40,488 nt of DNA from Marivita sp. XM-24bin2 (GCA_003149565.1 QCWH01000038.1:1-40488), one strand, 5' to 3'; positions 1 to 7,993 are shown, counted from the stretch's first letter. Made by a program: numbers and translations. The notes: generated from the letters alone by a model not told the origin.

Positions 1-271
1 GCGCTCCGTGAATATGCGTGAGGTTGAAAGGATGCGGCAGGGGTTTCCGGGCATAGCTCTCTTCGACCTCACTCAACCGGTGCCCGTTGATGACCTTCAC
101 GTAATACGGAGCCTGGGTCTGGATGCCGATCGATACGGATTTGGATTTATTTTTCAGTGTGCCCGTCAGCGTCACCTCAAGCAGCCCTTGAGGGTTTTCA
201 TTGAACGAGCGGCGGAGCGCTTCGATCATCTCGAGATACTGCCCGCCCAGAATATCAAAACTTTGTGCCAT
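1..271 (-). CDS. Hypothetical protein, N-terminal part only (runs off the left edge)
   Basis: An open frame starts at the ATG at 269-271 on the minus strand and continues without a stop to base 1, giving 90 residues of a longer protein. It begins MAQSFDILGGQYLEMIEALR. It has a charged amphipathic start and then a strand-rich stretch rich in Thr, Lys and Ile. No signal peptide or membrane segment is visible. I do not recognise the family. I prefer this frame to the overlapping plus-strand frame at 8-376 because its composition looks like a soluble protein and because it gives a simple divergent layout with gap. The ribosome-binding site is weak (GGGTCGG just upstream), so the exact start is uncertain. 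Confidence 0.6.
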   Translation of the reverse strand, partial: MAQSFDILGGQYLEMIEALRRSFNENPQGLLEVTLTGTLKNKSKSVSIGIQTQAPYYVKVINGHRLSEVEESYARKPLPHPFNLTHIHGA

Positions 272-489
272 GACCGACCCATCAAATCGCGTCTGGCGGC
301 GGAACTCACCGTTCAAAAAGAAATATCGGAGGAACGGATCCACCGCTGGAACGTCTGTAAAACAATAGACACATGATAGGCATGGGGGATGCCGTCTGTC
401 AAAATTGAAGCCGTTTGCACCGCAAGGAATTTCGGCACCACCACGCCACGTTCACGGCGGCAGACATCTTGGGCACGGCGGCGCATCGC

Positions 490-518
490 TTGACAGCTTT
501 GCCGGGTTCTGTTTGTTA
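490..518 (+). promoter_or_regulatory. Predicted sigma70-type promoter of gap
   Basis: TTGACA at 490-495 matches the -35 consensus exactly. It is followed after 17 bp by TTGTTA at 513-518, a weak -10. The pair lies about 52 bp upstream of the gap start codon. The -10 element overlaps the palindrome at 514-527, which suits repression. The 272-570 gap between the divergent genes holds nothing else recognisable. Confidence 0.5.
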
Positions 519-527
519 GCGATAACA
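514..527. promoter_or_regulatory. LacI-type palindromic operator in the gap promoter
   Basis: TGTTAGCGATAACA is an inverted repeat with arms TGTTA/TAACA around a central GCGA, and it covers the predicted -10 region of gap. Its form resembles operators of LacI-family regulators. In Rhodobacter the LacI-family regulator CceR controls central carbon genes, from recalled literature; a match to this site is an inference. A second, off-centre inverted repeat (TTCTGTT/AACAGAA, 507-530) overlaps it. Confidence 0.5.
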
Positions 528-570
528 GAACTGGGCAGCATCTCCTGTCGAAACCAGTGAGGACACGCAA

Positions 571-1572
571 ATGAGCACCAAAGTCGCCATCAACGGATTC
601 GGACGCATCGGCCGCAACATCCTGCGCGCCATCATCGAGTCCGGTCGGACCGATATCGAGGTTATCGCCATCAATGATCTCGGACCGGTCGAAACCAACG
701 CGCATCTTCTGCAATATGACAGTGTGCATGGCCGCTTCCCTGTCGAGGTCAAAACATCGGAAGACACGATCGATGTAGGCCGTGGCCCGATCAAAGTCAC
801 ATCGATGCGCAACCCTGCCGATCTGCCGTGGTCTGATGTCGATGTTGTGCTCGAGTGCACCGGCATATTCACCAGCAAAGAGGCCTGCCAGGCGCATCTC
901 GAAAACGGGGCAAGCCGGGTTCTGATCTCGGCGCCGGGCAAGGATGCGGATAAGACCATCGTCTACGGCGTCAACCATGACAGCCTGACATCAGACGATC
1001 TGGTTGTCTCGAACGCGTCCTGCACGACCAACTGCCTGTCCCCTGTCGCCTATGTGCTGAACAATGCCATCGGCATCGAGCGCGGCTTCATGACCACGAT
1101 TCACAGCTACACAGGCGACCAGCCGACGCTGGACACGATGCACAAGGATCTCTATCGCGCACGCGCTGCGGCACTGAGCATGATCCCGACCTCCACCGGC
1201 GCGGCAAAGGCCGTTGGTCTGGTGCTTCCGGAATTGAACGGCAAACTGGACGGCGTGGCGATCCGCGTGCCGACGCCGAACGTGTCGGTCGTCGACCTCA
1301 CTTTCACTGCCTCGCGCGACACGACTGTTGAGGAAATCAACGACGCGATCCGCGCCGCCGCCGACGGCCCGCTCAAGGGTATCCTCGGTTATACCGACAA
1401 AAAGCTGGTCTCCACCGATTTCAACCACGACCCGCATTCGTCGATCTTCCACACCGATCAGACCAAGGTGATGGACGGCAACATGGTCCGCATCCTGAGC
1501 TGGTATGACAATGAGTGGGGTTTCTCGAACCGCATGGCGGACACCGCAGTGGCGATGGGCAAGCTGATCTGA
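571..1572 (+). CDS. gap: Type I glyceraldehyde-3-phosphate dehydrogenase
   Basis: This 333-residue enzyme oxidises and phosphorylates glyceraldehyde-3-phosphate to 1,3-bisphosphoglycerate in the cytoplasm, or runs in reverse for gluconeogenesis. The N-terminal Rossmann motif [10 protein letters not shown] (residues 7-16) binds the nicotinamide cofactor. The aspartate in AINDL (about residue 36) is typical of NAD-preferring enzymes. The active site ASCTTNC places the catalytic cysteine at Cys151 and the base at His178. The C-terminal [13 protein letters not shown] is the family signature. Length is normal. It stands alone, without pgk or tkt beside it, so it may be one of several GAPDH copies. 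The palindrome over its promoter suggests carbon-dependent repression. Glyceraldehyde-3-phosphate is also a product of the galactose route at 28.7-30.2 kb. Confidence 0.97.
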   Translation: MSTKVAINGFGRIGRNILRAIIESGRTDIEVIAINDLGPVETNAHLLQYDSVHGRFPVEVKTSEDTIDVGRGPIKVTSMRNPADLPWSDVDVVLECTGIFTSKEACQAHLENGASRVLISAPGKDADKTIVYGVNHDSLTSDDLVVSNASCTTNCLSPVAYVLNNAIGIERGFMTTIHSYTGDQPTLDTMHKDLYRARAAALSMIPTSTGAAKAVGLVLPELNGKLDGVAIRVPTPNVSVVDLTFTASRDTTVEEINDAIRAAADGPLKGILGYTDKKLVSTDFNHDPHSSIFHTDQTKVMDGNMVRILSWYDNEWGFSNRMADTAVAMGKLI

Positions 1573-1577
1573 GAAAA

Positions 1578-1593
1578 TTTACCAGTTGGTAAA
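1578..1593. repeat. Perfect palindrome just after gap
   Basis: TTTACCA-GT-TGGTAAA is a perfect inverted repeat with a 2-bp centre, starting 5 bp after the gap stop codon. It lies before the GC-rich hairpin at 1599-1625. Its role is unknown; it could be part of the 3' end structure or a protein site. Confidence 0.5.
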
Positions 1594-1598
1594 ATCGA

Positions 1599-1625
1599 CA
1601 AGGCCGGGCCCGCAGCCCGGCCTTG
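1599..1625 (+). terminator. Strong hairpin downstream of gap
   Basis: An 11-bp perfect stem (CAAGGCCGGGC / GCCCGGCCTTG) encloses a 5-base loop, 26 bp after the gap stop. The following bases are only mildly T-rich, so it is a GC-strong terminator or a 3' stabilising hairpin rather than a textbook intrinsic terminator. Confidence 0.6.
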
Positions 1626-1637
1626 TCCGTTTCGGAC

Positions 1638-1656
1638 CCTTGCATCTCTTGCAAGG
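1638..1656. promoter_or_regulatory. Inverted repeat CCTTGCA-N5-TGCAAGG upstream of the DUF1127-like gene
   Basis: Seven-base arms are perfectly complementary around TCTCT, 115 bp upstream of the small gene at 1772. The TTGCA/TGCAA arms resemble the repeats at 4201-4256. A protein-binding site is possible, but nothing confirms it. Confidence 0.35.
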
Positions 1657-1771
1657 CGGGCTTTCGGCTGTGTCAGTTGTTCTGCGCCGCAGCATCCTTA
1701 TCTTCATTCCCGTGACTGGTAGCGCAAACAGCGCTCCGGCACAGGACCATAGAGCAAGGAAAGGACTGACA

Positions 1772-1936
1772 ATGGCCCATCTTATGTCTTCCCTGCGGAA
1801 CCGTCTTGAAAAGCGGGCCGCCTACCATCGCACCGTTCGCGAAATCCGCGCCATGCCACTGGATGTGGCACTCGACCTGAACATTTATCAGGGCGATGCA
1901 GAACGGATCGCAGAAGAAGCGGTTTACGGAAAGTAA
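1772..1936 (+). CDS. Small DUF1127-like protein (54 aa)
   Basis: A 54-residue basic protein begins MAHLMSSLRNRLEKRAAYHR. An alternative frame begins at 1586, but the ATG at 1772 has a good ribosome-binding site (AAGGAAAGGA, ending about 8 bases upstream) and the protein before it is not conserved-looking. The core REIRAMPLDVALDLNIYQGD followed by AERIAEEAVYG resembles the short DUF1127/YjiS-type proteins that are abundant in Rhodobacteraceae. Some of these are linked in other alphaproteobacteria to RNA turnover, phosphate or carbon control. No membrane segment or signal is seen. It is probably monocistronic: gap is separated from it by a hairpin and coaD is convergent. The family call is moderately sure; the function is unknown. 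Confidence 0.75.
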   Translation: MAHLMSSLRNRLEKRAAYHRTVREIRAMPLDVALDLNIYQGDAERIAEEAVYGK

Positions 1937-2219
1937 ACCGCTTCCCCCAGAGCAGAGATCGGGAAACCTGTATCAGTGCAGAAGGATCGCTCCGGGTCCG
2001 GGCACGCCAACAAGCGCAAGTTCGAAAGCTCGCCAACTCAGCCCTGGCTCGTTGAAGGAGAGACCGCCTTGCTCGTTTCGCCCGTAGGGATGCCCCGCTG
2101 CGCCATTGGCAAATGACTGCGGTAAACAAGATCGGCCAGCGTAGCCAATTGCCAAACTGTCGTATGCACCTCCGCTCTAATGCGGAGAGAATGGCCAGAG
2201 CTTTATCGTCAGGCAATCT
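1937..2219. other. Non-coding stretch between convergent genes
   Basis: These 283 bp separate the DUF1127-like gene from the 3' end of coaD. Short open frames exist on both strands (for example 1973-2155, minus, ending VPGPGAILLH), but none has a convincing start. No tRNA fold or T-tract terminator stands out. Confidence 0.5.
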
Positions 2220-2717
2220 TTATCCGGAACCGAACTTTTTCATCAAAGACAGCCGCACCGGGGCGGTCACAAATTTTGACACGTCCCCGCCAAGCCGGGC
2301 AATTTCCTTGACCAGCTTGGAGGCGATGGCCTGATGGCGGGCTTCTGCCATGAGGAAAACGGTCTCGACACTGTCGTCGAGCGCCCGGTTCATGCCCACC
2401 ATCTGAAACTCATATTCGAAATCCGCGACGGCGCGCAGACCGCGGACAATAATCGTCGCGTCTACATCGCGGGCGCAGTCGATCAGAAGGTTTTCGAACG
2501 GGTGGACGACGATCTCGATCCCGGTTTGCTCTGCCAGAGACACGCATTCCGCCTCGATCATCGCAACCCGCTCCTCCAGATCGAAGAGCGGACCTTTGTC
2601 GCGGTTGATCGCGACGCCGATCACAAGCCGATCCACCAGAGCCGCTGCACGGCGGATGATGTCGATATGGCCCATAGTGATCGGGTCAAATGTCCCGGGG
2701 TAAAGACCGATGCGCAT
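2220..2717 (-). CDS. coaD: Phosphopantetheine adenylyltransferase
   Basis: This 165-residue cytoplasmic enzyme transfers AMP from ATP to 4'-phosphopantetheine, the penultimate step of coenzyme A synthesis. The N-terminus MRIGLYPGTFDPITMGHIDI holds the nucleotidyltransferase signature: GTFDP and the TxGH motif that binds ATP. The IVRGLRAVADFEYEFQMVGMN segment (roughly residues 85-105) and the C-terminal VSKFVTAPVRLSL stretch are also characteristic. I chose the ATG at 2715-2717 rather than an in-frame TTG six bases upstream, because GGAGA lies 7 bases before the ATG and would almost touch the TTG. Family length is about 160 residues. It is a single gene on the minus strand. Confidence 0.96.
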   Translation of the reverse strand: MRIGLYPGTFDPITMGHIDIIRRAAALVDRLVIGVAINRDKGPLFDLEERVAMIEAECVSLAEQTGIEIVVHPFENLLIDCARDVDATIIVRGLRAVADFEYEFQMVGMNRALDDSVETVFLMAEARHQAIASKLVKEIARLGGDVSKFVTAPVRLSLMKKFGSG

Positions 2718-2798
2718 GGGCAAGTCTCCGGCAAGTCGTCAGTTGCGCCTGTCTGGCATCAAAGCGCATCGGAGTTCAAGTCTAAGTCGGGATGAGGC

Positions 2799-3233
2799 CT
2801 AGTGCCCCATGATCATGCCTTCCAGAGCATTCCGTTCCATCGCCAATTCCGTCAGTCGTGCTTTGACAACGTCACCAATGGTGATCAGGCCCACCAATTT
2901 TCCGTCTTCGACAACGGGCATGTGCCGAAACCGTCCATCGGTCATCAGCGTCAGGATATGATCCGCGTCGTCATTGCGCCCGCAAGTCACCAGCTTTGAG
3001 GTCATATAGCTTTCGGCGGTGTCGGACAGACAGCTCGCACCCCTGTTGGCCAGCTCGCGCACGATGTCGCGCTCGGACAGAATGCCAAGGGCGGTTTCAC
3101 CGTCATTCGAGACAACCACCGTCCCGATACGCTTTTCAGAAAGGATTTTTGCCACGTCAGAAATCGTGGTTCCGGATGTCACCGTCACCACAGCGTCTGT
3201 GGCTTTGCTTTTGAGAATATGATGAACTTGCAT
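2799..3233 (-). CDS. Two-CBS-domain protein
   Basis: The 144-residue protein consists almost entirely of a CBS pair. The first CBS domain (about 8-65) includes ISDVAKILSEKRIGTVVVSN and GILSERDIVRELA. The second (about 75-135) includes HILTLMTDGRFRHMPVVEDG and GLITIGDVVKARL. Such stand-alone pairs bind adenine nucleotides (AMP, ATP or SAM) and act as energy sensors in other proteins; no catalytic domain is present. A strong ribosome-binding site (GGAGG, 7 bases upstream) supports the start. It lies between coaD and the LysR gene, all on the minus strand, but 50-80 bp gaps make co-transcription uncertain. Its partner is not evident from the neighbours. Confidence 0.92.
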   Translation of the reverse strand: MQVHHILKSKATDAVVTVTSGTTISDVAKILSEKRIGTVVVSNDGETALGILSERDIVRELANRGASCLSDTAESYMTSKLVTCGRNDDADHILTLMTDGRFRHMPVVEDGKLVGLITIGDVVKARLTELAMERNALEGMIMGH

Positions 3234-3287
3234 GGTCTGTCCTCCGGTCCCTGTGCCCTTTCAGGGTCCTCACAGACCCCTGTCCTG

Positions 3288-4190
3288 TCAAGTGCCTGAA
3301 AGCAGCGCCTCCAATCGTGTCACTTCTGCGCGCACGCCTTGGGCCAAAGCGGCGGCAAAGCGCGTAATGCGGTCGAGGCGCCGATCTTCGGCATGCCGGA
3401 CAAGGTAAAAACTGCGGGTGAAGGACAGCGCATCGGTCAAAACCCGTCCTACGCCGGGCGCGAAAGGCAGCGCAAAGTCATGTGCGATGCCAATCCCGCC
3501 GTGCTGTCGCAAAATCTGGATCTGGACCGACGCCGAGTTCGAAGCCAGCGCCACGCGTTCGAGATCCAGGTCGCTGAGGTAATCCAGTTCCTTATCAAAG
3601 ATCATATCCGGGATGTAGCCGACAATCCGATGGGTCCGCAGATCCTCCACCGTTGTCAGGGGCGGTCGCGTCGACAGGTACGTCTCGCTGGCGGCTAGAT
3701 GCAGCTTGTAATCCGTGATCCGCTGAAACGACAGTCTTGACGCGGTTGGCGGGCTGACGGTGATGGCCATGTCTGCTTCGCGGCGCGACAGGTTTACGAC
3801 CCGCGGCAACGCGACGATCTGCAGATCGAGATCGGGATTGGCTTTCGAAAGGTCGGCACAAACCCGCGGCAGCACAAAGTTCGCACAGCCATCGGGCGCG
3901 CCGATGCGGATCTGCCCTGTCAGCGTGCCCGCCTCACCCGTCAAAACAGATGCGGCCCCTTGCATCGCCTGTTCGGCGCGCTCTGCATGGTCGATGAGCC
4001 GGGTCCCGGCCTCGGTCAGGGTGTAGCCTTGCGGGCTTTTTACAAAAAGCGCCTGCCCGATGCTCTCTTCAAGCCGCGCAACACGCCGTCCCACTGTTGC
4101 AGGGTCCATCCGCAGCGCCCTGCCCGCGCCCGAGAGCGTATCATTGCGCGCGACAGACAGGAAAATACGCAGATCATCCCAGCTTTGCAT
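3288..4190 (-). CDS. LysR-family transcriptional regulator, divergent from mmsA
   Basis: A 300-residue LysR regulator. The winged helix-turn-helix occupies about residues 4-62 (SVARNDTLSGAGRALRMDPA, then TVGRRVARLEESIGQALFVK). The effector-binding domain covers about 90-290 and contains IRIGAPDGCANFVLPRV. The start is placed at the ATG of MQSWDDL, which has AAAGG 7 bases upstream. An ATG 24 bases further up falls inside the TTGCATTTTTGCAA repeat and lacks a good site. The divergent layout with mmsA, plus two repeats between the genes, makes it the likely local regulator of valine or methylmalonate-semialdehyde metabolism. The effector is not known from the sequence. Confidence 0.93.
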   Translation of the reverse strand: MQSWDDLRIFLSVARNDTLSGAGRALRMDPATVGRRVARLEESIGQALFVKSPQGYTLTEAGTRLIDHAERAEQAMQGAASVLTGEAGTLTGQIRIGAPDGCANFVLPRVCADLSKANPDLDLQIVALPRVVNLSRREADMAITVSPPTASRLSFQRITDYKLHLAASETYLSTRPPLTTVEDLRTHRIVGYIPDMIFDKELDYLSDLDLERVALASNSASVQIQILRQHGGIGIAHDFALPFAPGVGRVLTDALSFTRSFYLVRHAEDRRLDRITRFAAALAQGVRAEVTRLEALLSGT

Positions 4191-4200
4191 GTCGAAACCT

Positions 4201-4256
4201 TTGCATTTTTGCAAAACCTATTTGGGATATTGCCTCTTTGCCCCGCATTTTTGCAA
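4201..4256. promoter_or_regulatory. Two TTGCATTTTTGCAA-type repeats between the LysR gene and mmsA
   Basis: TTGCATTTTTGCAA at about 4202-4215 and GCATTTTTGCAA at 4245-4256 are near-identical and start 42 bp apart, about four helical turns, so they lie on one face of the DNA. The first is a palindrome with TTGCA/TGCAA arms and fits the T-N11-A form of LysR sites. The TTTTGCAAAA part also resembles TTTGCAAA boxes bound by short-chain acyl-CoA regulators of the ScfR/PccR type. Either reading fits the pathway. Confidence 0.6.
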
Positions 4257-4288
4257 GGCTATGCTGCGCGCGAAAAGGGAGAGTGATC

Positions 4289-5788
4289 ATGAAAGAGCTT
4301 ACGCATTTCATCAACGGCGCACAGGTCAAAGGGACCTCGGGCAATTTTGGCGATGTCTACAACCCGGCCACAGGCGAGGTTCAGTCGAAACTGCCGCTGG
4401 CCACACCGGCTGAAGTTTCGAAAGCTGTAGAAGACGCAGCCGAAGCGCAGGTCGCCTGGGGTGCCACCAATCCGCAGAAACGTGCGCGGGTGATGATGAA
4501 GATGGTCGCGCTGATGAACCGCGACATGGACACGCTTGCCGAAGCCCTCAGCCGTGAGCACGGCAAGACGATCCCTGACGCAAAGGGCGACCTGCAGCGC
4601 GGGCTTGAGGTGATCGAATACTGCATCGGCGCGCCCCAGATGCTGAAGGGCGAATATACAGACGACGCGGGCCCCGGTATCGACATGTATTCCATGCGCC
4701 AGCCGCTGGGCGTGGTCGCCTCGATCATGCCGTTCAACTTTCCCGCCATGATGCCGCTCTGGCACGTCGGCCCTGCCCTCGCCTGCGGCAACGCGGTGGT
4801 GCTCAAGCCCTCCGAGCGTGACCCGTCGGTGCCGCTGATGCTGGCGGAACTTTTTGTCGAAGCGGGCTTGCCGAAAGGTGTGTTCCAGGTTGTGAACGGC
4901 ACCAAGGAGGCGGTGGATACGCTACTCGATCACGAGATCATCCAGGGCGTGTCCTTCGTCGGCTCCACCCCGATCGCGCAATATATCTACAGCCGCGCAA
5001 CAGCGAACGGCAAACGCGCGCAGTGCTTTGGTGGCGCAAAGAACCACCTGATCGTCATGCCGGACGCCGACATGGACCAAGCCGCCGATGCGCTGGTTGG
5101 TGCGGGCTTCGGGGCTGCGGGCGAACGCTGCATGGCGGTGTCGGTTGCCGTTCCGGTGGGTGAGGAAACCGCCGACCGCCTGATCGGCGCGCTGGTCCCC
5201 CGGATCGAGAAGCTGCGCGTGGCCCCCTATACAGACGGCGATGATGTGGATTTCGGCCCGGTCGTGACGCGTGAAGCCAAGGACCGTATCCTTGGCCTGA
5301 TCCAGTCAGGTGTCGATCAGGGCGCGGAGCTGGTCGTCGACAACCGCGACTTCAAGCTTCAGGGCTACGAGAACGGCTTCTTCGTCGGCCCGCACCTCTT
5401 CGACCGCGTCACGCCAGACATGGACATCTACAAGCAGGAGATCTTCGGCCCGGTTCTGTCGACCGTACGCGCAGGATCGTATGAAGAGGCGCTCAAGCTG
5501 GCGATGGACCACGAATACGGCAACGGCACCGCGATCTTTACCCGCGATGGCGACACCGCCCGCGATTTCGCCCATCGTGTGAACATCGGCATGGTGGGTA
5601 TCAACGTGCCGATCCCGGTGCCGCTGGCCTACCACACCTTTGGCGGCTGGAAGAAATCCATGTTCGGCGACCTGAACCAGCACGGGCCGGACAGCTTCAA
5701 GTTCTACACCCGCACCAAGACGATCACCTCGCGCTGGCCGTCAGGGATCAAGGAAGGCGGCGAGTTCAACTTCAAGGCCATGGATTGA
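4289..5788 (+). CDS. mmsA: CoA-acylating methylmalonate-semialdehyde dehydrogenase
   Basis: A 499-residue cytoplasmic enzyme that converts methylmalonate semialdehyde to propionyl-CoA with NAD and CoA. This is the last step of valine degradation, and the enzyme also acts in myo-inositol breakdown. The aldehyde-dehydrogenase fold is clear: MPFNFPAMMPLWHVGPALA, then SFVGSTPIAQYIY, and the active site GAAGERCMA with nucleophile Cys281. The GERCMA context and the IVMPDAD segment are typical of MmsA rather than ordinary aldehyde dehydrogenases. The start at 4289 has AGGGAGAG upstream and gives the usual family length; a longer upstream frame would run through the regulatory repeats. A strong terminator follows, so it is probably transcribed separately from the other valine genes downstream. 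Confidence 0.97.
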   Translation: MKELTHFINGAQVKGTSGNFGDVYNPATGEVQSKLPLATPAEVSKAVEDAAEAQVAWGATNPQKRARVMMKMVALMNRDMDTLAEALSREHGKTIPDAKGDLQRGLEVIEYCIGAPQMLKGEYTDDAGPGIDMYSMRQPLGVVASIMPFNFPAMMPLWHVGPALACGNAVVLKPSERDPSVPLMLAELFVEAGLPKGVFQVVNGTKEAVDTLLDHEIIQGVSFVGSTPIAQYIYSRATANGKRAQCFGGAKNHLIVMPDADMDQAADALVGAGFGAAGERCMAVSVAVPVGEETADRLIGALVPRIEKLRVAPYTDGDDVDFGPVVTREAKDRILGLIQSGVDQGAELVVDNRDFKLQGYENGFFVGPHLFDRVTPDMDIYKQEIFGPVLSTVRAGSYEEALKLAMDHEYGNGTAIFTRDGDTARDFAHRVNIGMVGINVPIPVPLAYHTFGGWKKSMFGDLNQHGPDSFKFYTRTKTITSRWPSGIKEGGEFNFKAMD

Positions 5789-5810
5789 TTATCCAGAATC
5801 ATACCAACAT

Positions 5811-5836
5811 AAAGGGCGGAGCATTCCGCCCTTTTT
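5811..5836 (+). terminator. Intrinsic terminator of mmsA
   Basis: AAAGGGCGGA-GCAT-TCCGCCCTTT is a perfect 10-bp stem with a 4-base loop ending in a run of five T. It starts 22 bp after the mmsA stop codon and ends 14 bp before the next gene. Confidence 0.9.
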
Positions 5837-5849
5837 CGTTCGAGACTCC

Positions 5850-6281
5850 ATGCCCATTTCTGTTCAGATCATCGCCGAACACAATCTCGTCTATGTGCGC
5901 TACACAGGCGCGATGGTGATCGCTGAGACGGCCGCGGCTTTGGCTGAATTCGCCAAACACCCAATGGCGGGACCAGGCATGCGCCATCTTGTCGATCTGA
6001 CCGAACTGACGGACGTTGATCGCGATTATCCCGCATTTCTGGAAGTTCAGGCCAAGAAAGTCGAGACAATGGCCGGCCACGGTGTCGAAACCTTTATGGT
6101 CTATTACGCAACCACCCCCGTCGGGCTTCAGGCGGCCACTCTGGGAAAGAATGGCTGGACGCCCGAAAGCGGTGTGGTGGCCATTGTCCTTGAGGATGAA
6201 GAGCATGCTCTGCACGCGCTGGGCCTGCCCTATGTCAGCATTGCCGAGATGTTTGCGCGCGTCGATGCTCAGAGCGTGTGA
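5850..6281 (+). CDS. Conserved hypothetical protein, tandem paralogue 1 (STAS/SpoIIAA-like size)
   Basis: A 143-residue soluble protein starting MPISVQIIAEHNLVYVRYTG. The pattern of an N-terminal strand pair, VRYTGAMVIAETAAALAEFA, then RHLVDLTELTDVDRDY, and a late VVAIVLEDEEHALHALGL is reminiscent of SpoIIAA/STAS-like folds. That is a resemblance by pattern only. It aligns end to end without gaps to the following gene, with both 143 residues long, and shares LVYVRY, HP, RHL, DL, TD, RD, MVYY/F, TPV and KNGW. No signal peptide or membrane segment is present. The ribosome-binding site is poor, and the gene starts soon after the mmsA terminator. Function unknown. Confidence 0.8.
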   Translation: MPISVQIIAEHNLVYVRYTGAMVIAETAAALAEFAKHPMAGPGMRHLVDLTELTDVDRDYPAFLEVQAKKVETMAGHGVETFMVYYATTPVGLQAATLGKNGWTPESGVVAIVLEDEEHALHALGLPYVSIAEMFARVDAQSV

Positions 6282-6353
6282 CACACACCGCGTGTCATGT
6301 AGTTCAGCTAAATCAATCGCCACCCGCCGAACAGCGCAGTCAATAGAGTCCTG

Positions 6354-6785
6354 ATGCCTGCTCAGTTTCAAATCCTGCCGCAACAGAACCTTGTCTATGT
6401 TCGCTACAGCGGAGTGATGCTCGTCGAAGACAGTCTCAAGGCATTTGGTGCCTATGCACAGCACCCTGATGCGCGCCCCGGCCAAAGGCATCTGATCGAT
6501 CTGAGCCGGATCACGGACATGGAACGGGATTTTGCCCGGATCATGCAACTTCAGGCGACCAAGGCCGCTGACCTTGCGATGCGCGAAACCGAAACGCTGA
6601 TGGTCTATTTCGCAAATACGCCCGTGTCGCTCAGGGCGGCGGCTTTGGCAAAGAACGGCTGGTCCGCCAGTCAAGGCGTCATCGCCATCGTTCAGGAAAG
6701 CGAAGAGGCCGCAATGCAGGCGCTTGGCCTGTCATTCGACAGGTTTGACGACCTGCTGCAAACAAGCCTGCGCGATATTGACTAA
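6354..6785 (+). CDS. Conserved hypothetical protein, tandem paralogue 2
   Basis: A 143-residue protein starting [20 protein letters not shown], about 40-45 percent identical by eye to the gene just upstream and of exactly the same length. Shared blocks are LVYVRYxG, HP-x-A-x-PG-x-RHL-x-DL, [22 protein letters not shown] and the final ALGL. The conservation of both copies without gaps suggests that both are functional products of a local duplication. The second copy has diverged at its C-terminus ([15 protein letters not shown]). Seventy-two bases separate the two genes, enough for separate promoters or for processing. It is likely a cytoplasmic regulatory or PAS/STAS-like protein, but that is a guess. 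Confidence 0.8.
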   Translation: MPAQFQILPQQNLVYVRYSGVMLVEDSLKAFGAYAQHPDARPGQRHLIDLSRITDMERDFARIMQLQATKAADLAMRETETLMVYFANTPVSLRAAALAKNGWSASQGVIAIVQESEEAAMQALGLSFDRFDDLLQTSLRDID

Positions 6786-6865
6786 CCACGTCCGGCCGGA
6801 AGGTTGTTTTTGCCTTTTGCGCTTTGACAGGTCATTTTGAGCATCAATACACGGGAGGGCGCGCC

Positions 6866-7993
6866 ATGCAGGAACCGGCATTCAGCATCGGGATCGAAGA
6901 AGAATACCTGCTGGTCGATCTGGACAGTATGGCGCTGGCCGAGGCTCCGGATGGGTTGATGGAAGCCTGCGCAGCCGAGCTGGAGAAACAGGTCAGCCCG
7001 GAATTTCTGCAATGCCAGATCGAGATCGGAACCAAAGTCTGCGCCGACATCAACGAAGCGCGCGAGGATCTCAAGCGGCTGCGCAGCACGGTGGCGCGTT
7101 GCGCCAAGGAGCATAACCTTGCCCCTATTGCCGCCTCTTGCCACCCGTTCGGTGACTGGAAAAACCAGCACCACACCAACAAGGATCGGTACAACGACTT
7201 GCAGGATGCACTGGGCGGCGTCGTCCGACGCATGCTGATCTGCGGCATGCACGTGCATGTGGGCCTTGATGACGACGCGCTTCGGGCGGACTTGATGGGC
7301 CAGATGGCTTATTTCCTGCCGCATCTGCTCGCGATGTCCACGTCCTCTCCGTTCTGGCAGGGGCAAGACACGCGACTTGCCTCGTACCGGATTTCGGTCT
7401 TCGACAACCTGCCCCGCACCGGCCTGCCACCGACCTTTGACAATTGGTCCGAATATGAACGCTCCGTTCAGGTGCTTGTCGACTTGGGCGTGATCGAGGA
7501 CAGCTCGAAAATCTGGTGGGATCTGCGCCCCTCTCACAGTTTTCCGACGCTGGAAACCCGGATCATGGATGTGCAGCCGCGTCTGGAGGATACCCTCACG
7601 CTGGCGGCAATCAATCAGTGCCTGATGCGCATGCTCTGGCGGCTTCGCGTACGCAATCAGCGATGGCGGCGCTATGACCCGTTTCTGATCGGGGAAAATC
7701 GCTGGCGGGCACAGCGCTATGGCGTGAGCAACGGCCTGATCGACTTTGGTCGCGGCGAAATCGTGTCGATGCCGGATTTGACGGAAGAACTGATTGAACT
7801 GGTTGAACAGGACGCTGGCATTCTGCGGTGTCTGCGCGAGCTGGAGCACAGTCGGGATATCGTCAACAACGGCAATGGATCGACACGGCAGCGGGCGGTA
7901 GCCGAAGCCGCGAAGGCGGACGGCAAGGATGCCGACGGGCAGATGCACGCCGTGGTGCGGCATCTCGTTGACGCGTTCCACGATGGGCTTTGA
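6866..7993 (+). CDS. ybdK: YbdK-type carboxylate-amine ligase (glutamate-cysteine ligase 2 family)
   Basis: A 375-residue ATP-dependent ligase of the GCS2 family. The N-terminal [13 protein letters not shown] is the family hallmark, carrying the metal-binding glutamates. [11 protein letters not shown] (about residues 125-135) and [19 protein letters not shown] (about 215-234) match the nucleotide and metal site. E. coli YbdK has only weak glutamate-cysteine ligase activity and its natural substrate is unknown, so the product here is uncertain. The start at 6866 is chosen for GGGAGG 7 bases upstream, against an in-frame ATG 42 bases earlier. It precedes the isobutyryl-CoA dehydrogenase gene by 76 bp on the same strand; the link to valine degradation is unclear. 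Confidence 0.9.
   Translation: MQEPAFSIGIEEEYLLVDLDSMALAEAPDGLMEACAAELEKQVSPEFLQCQIEIGTKVCADINEAREDLKRLRSTVARCAKEHNLAPIAASCHPFGDWKNQHHTNKDRYNDLQDALGGVVRRMLICGMHVHVGLDDDALRADLMGQMAYFLPHLLAMSTSSPFWQGQDTRLASYRISVFDNLPRTGLPPTFDNWSEYERSVQVLVDLGVIEDSSKIWWDLRPSHSFPTLETRIMDVQPRLEDTLTLAAINQCLMRMLWRLRVRNQRWRRYDPFLIGENRWRAQRYGVSNGLIDFGRGEIVSMPDLTEELIELVEQDAGILRCLRELEHSRDIVNNGNGSTRQRAVAEAAKADGKDADGQMHAVVRHLVDAFHDGL

Noticed and set aside
8-376. Plus-strand open frame of 122 codons at the left edge
   Set aside because: It overlaps the better minus-strand partial gene, has no clear ribosome-binding site and its product resembles no family.
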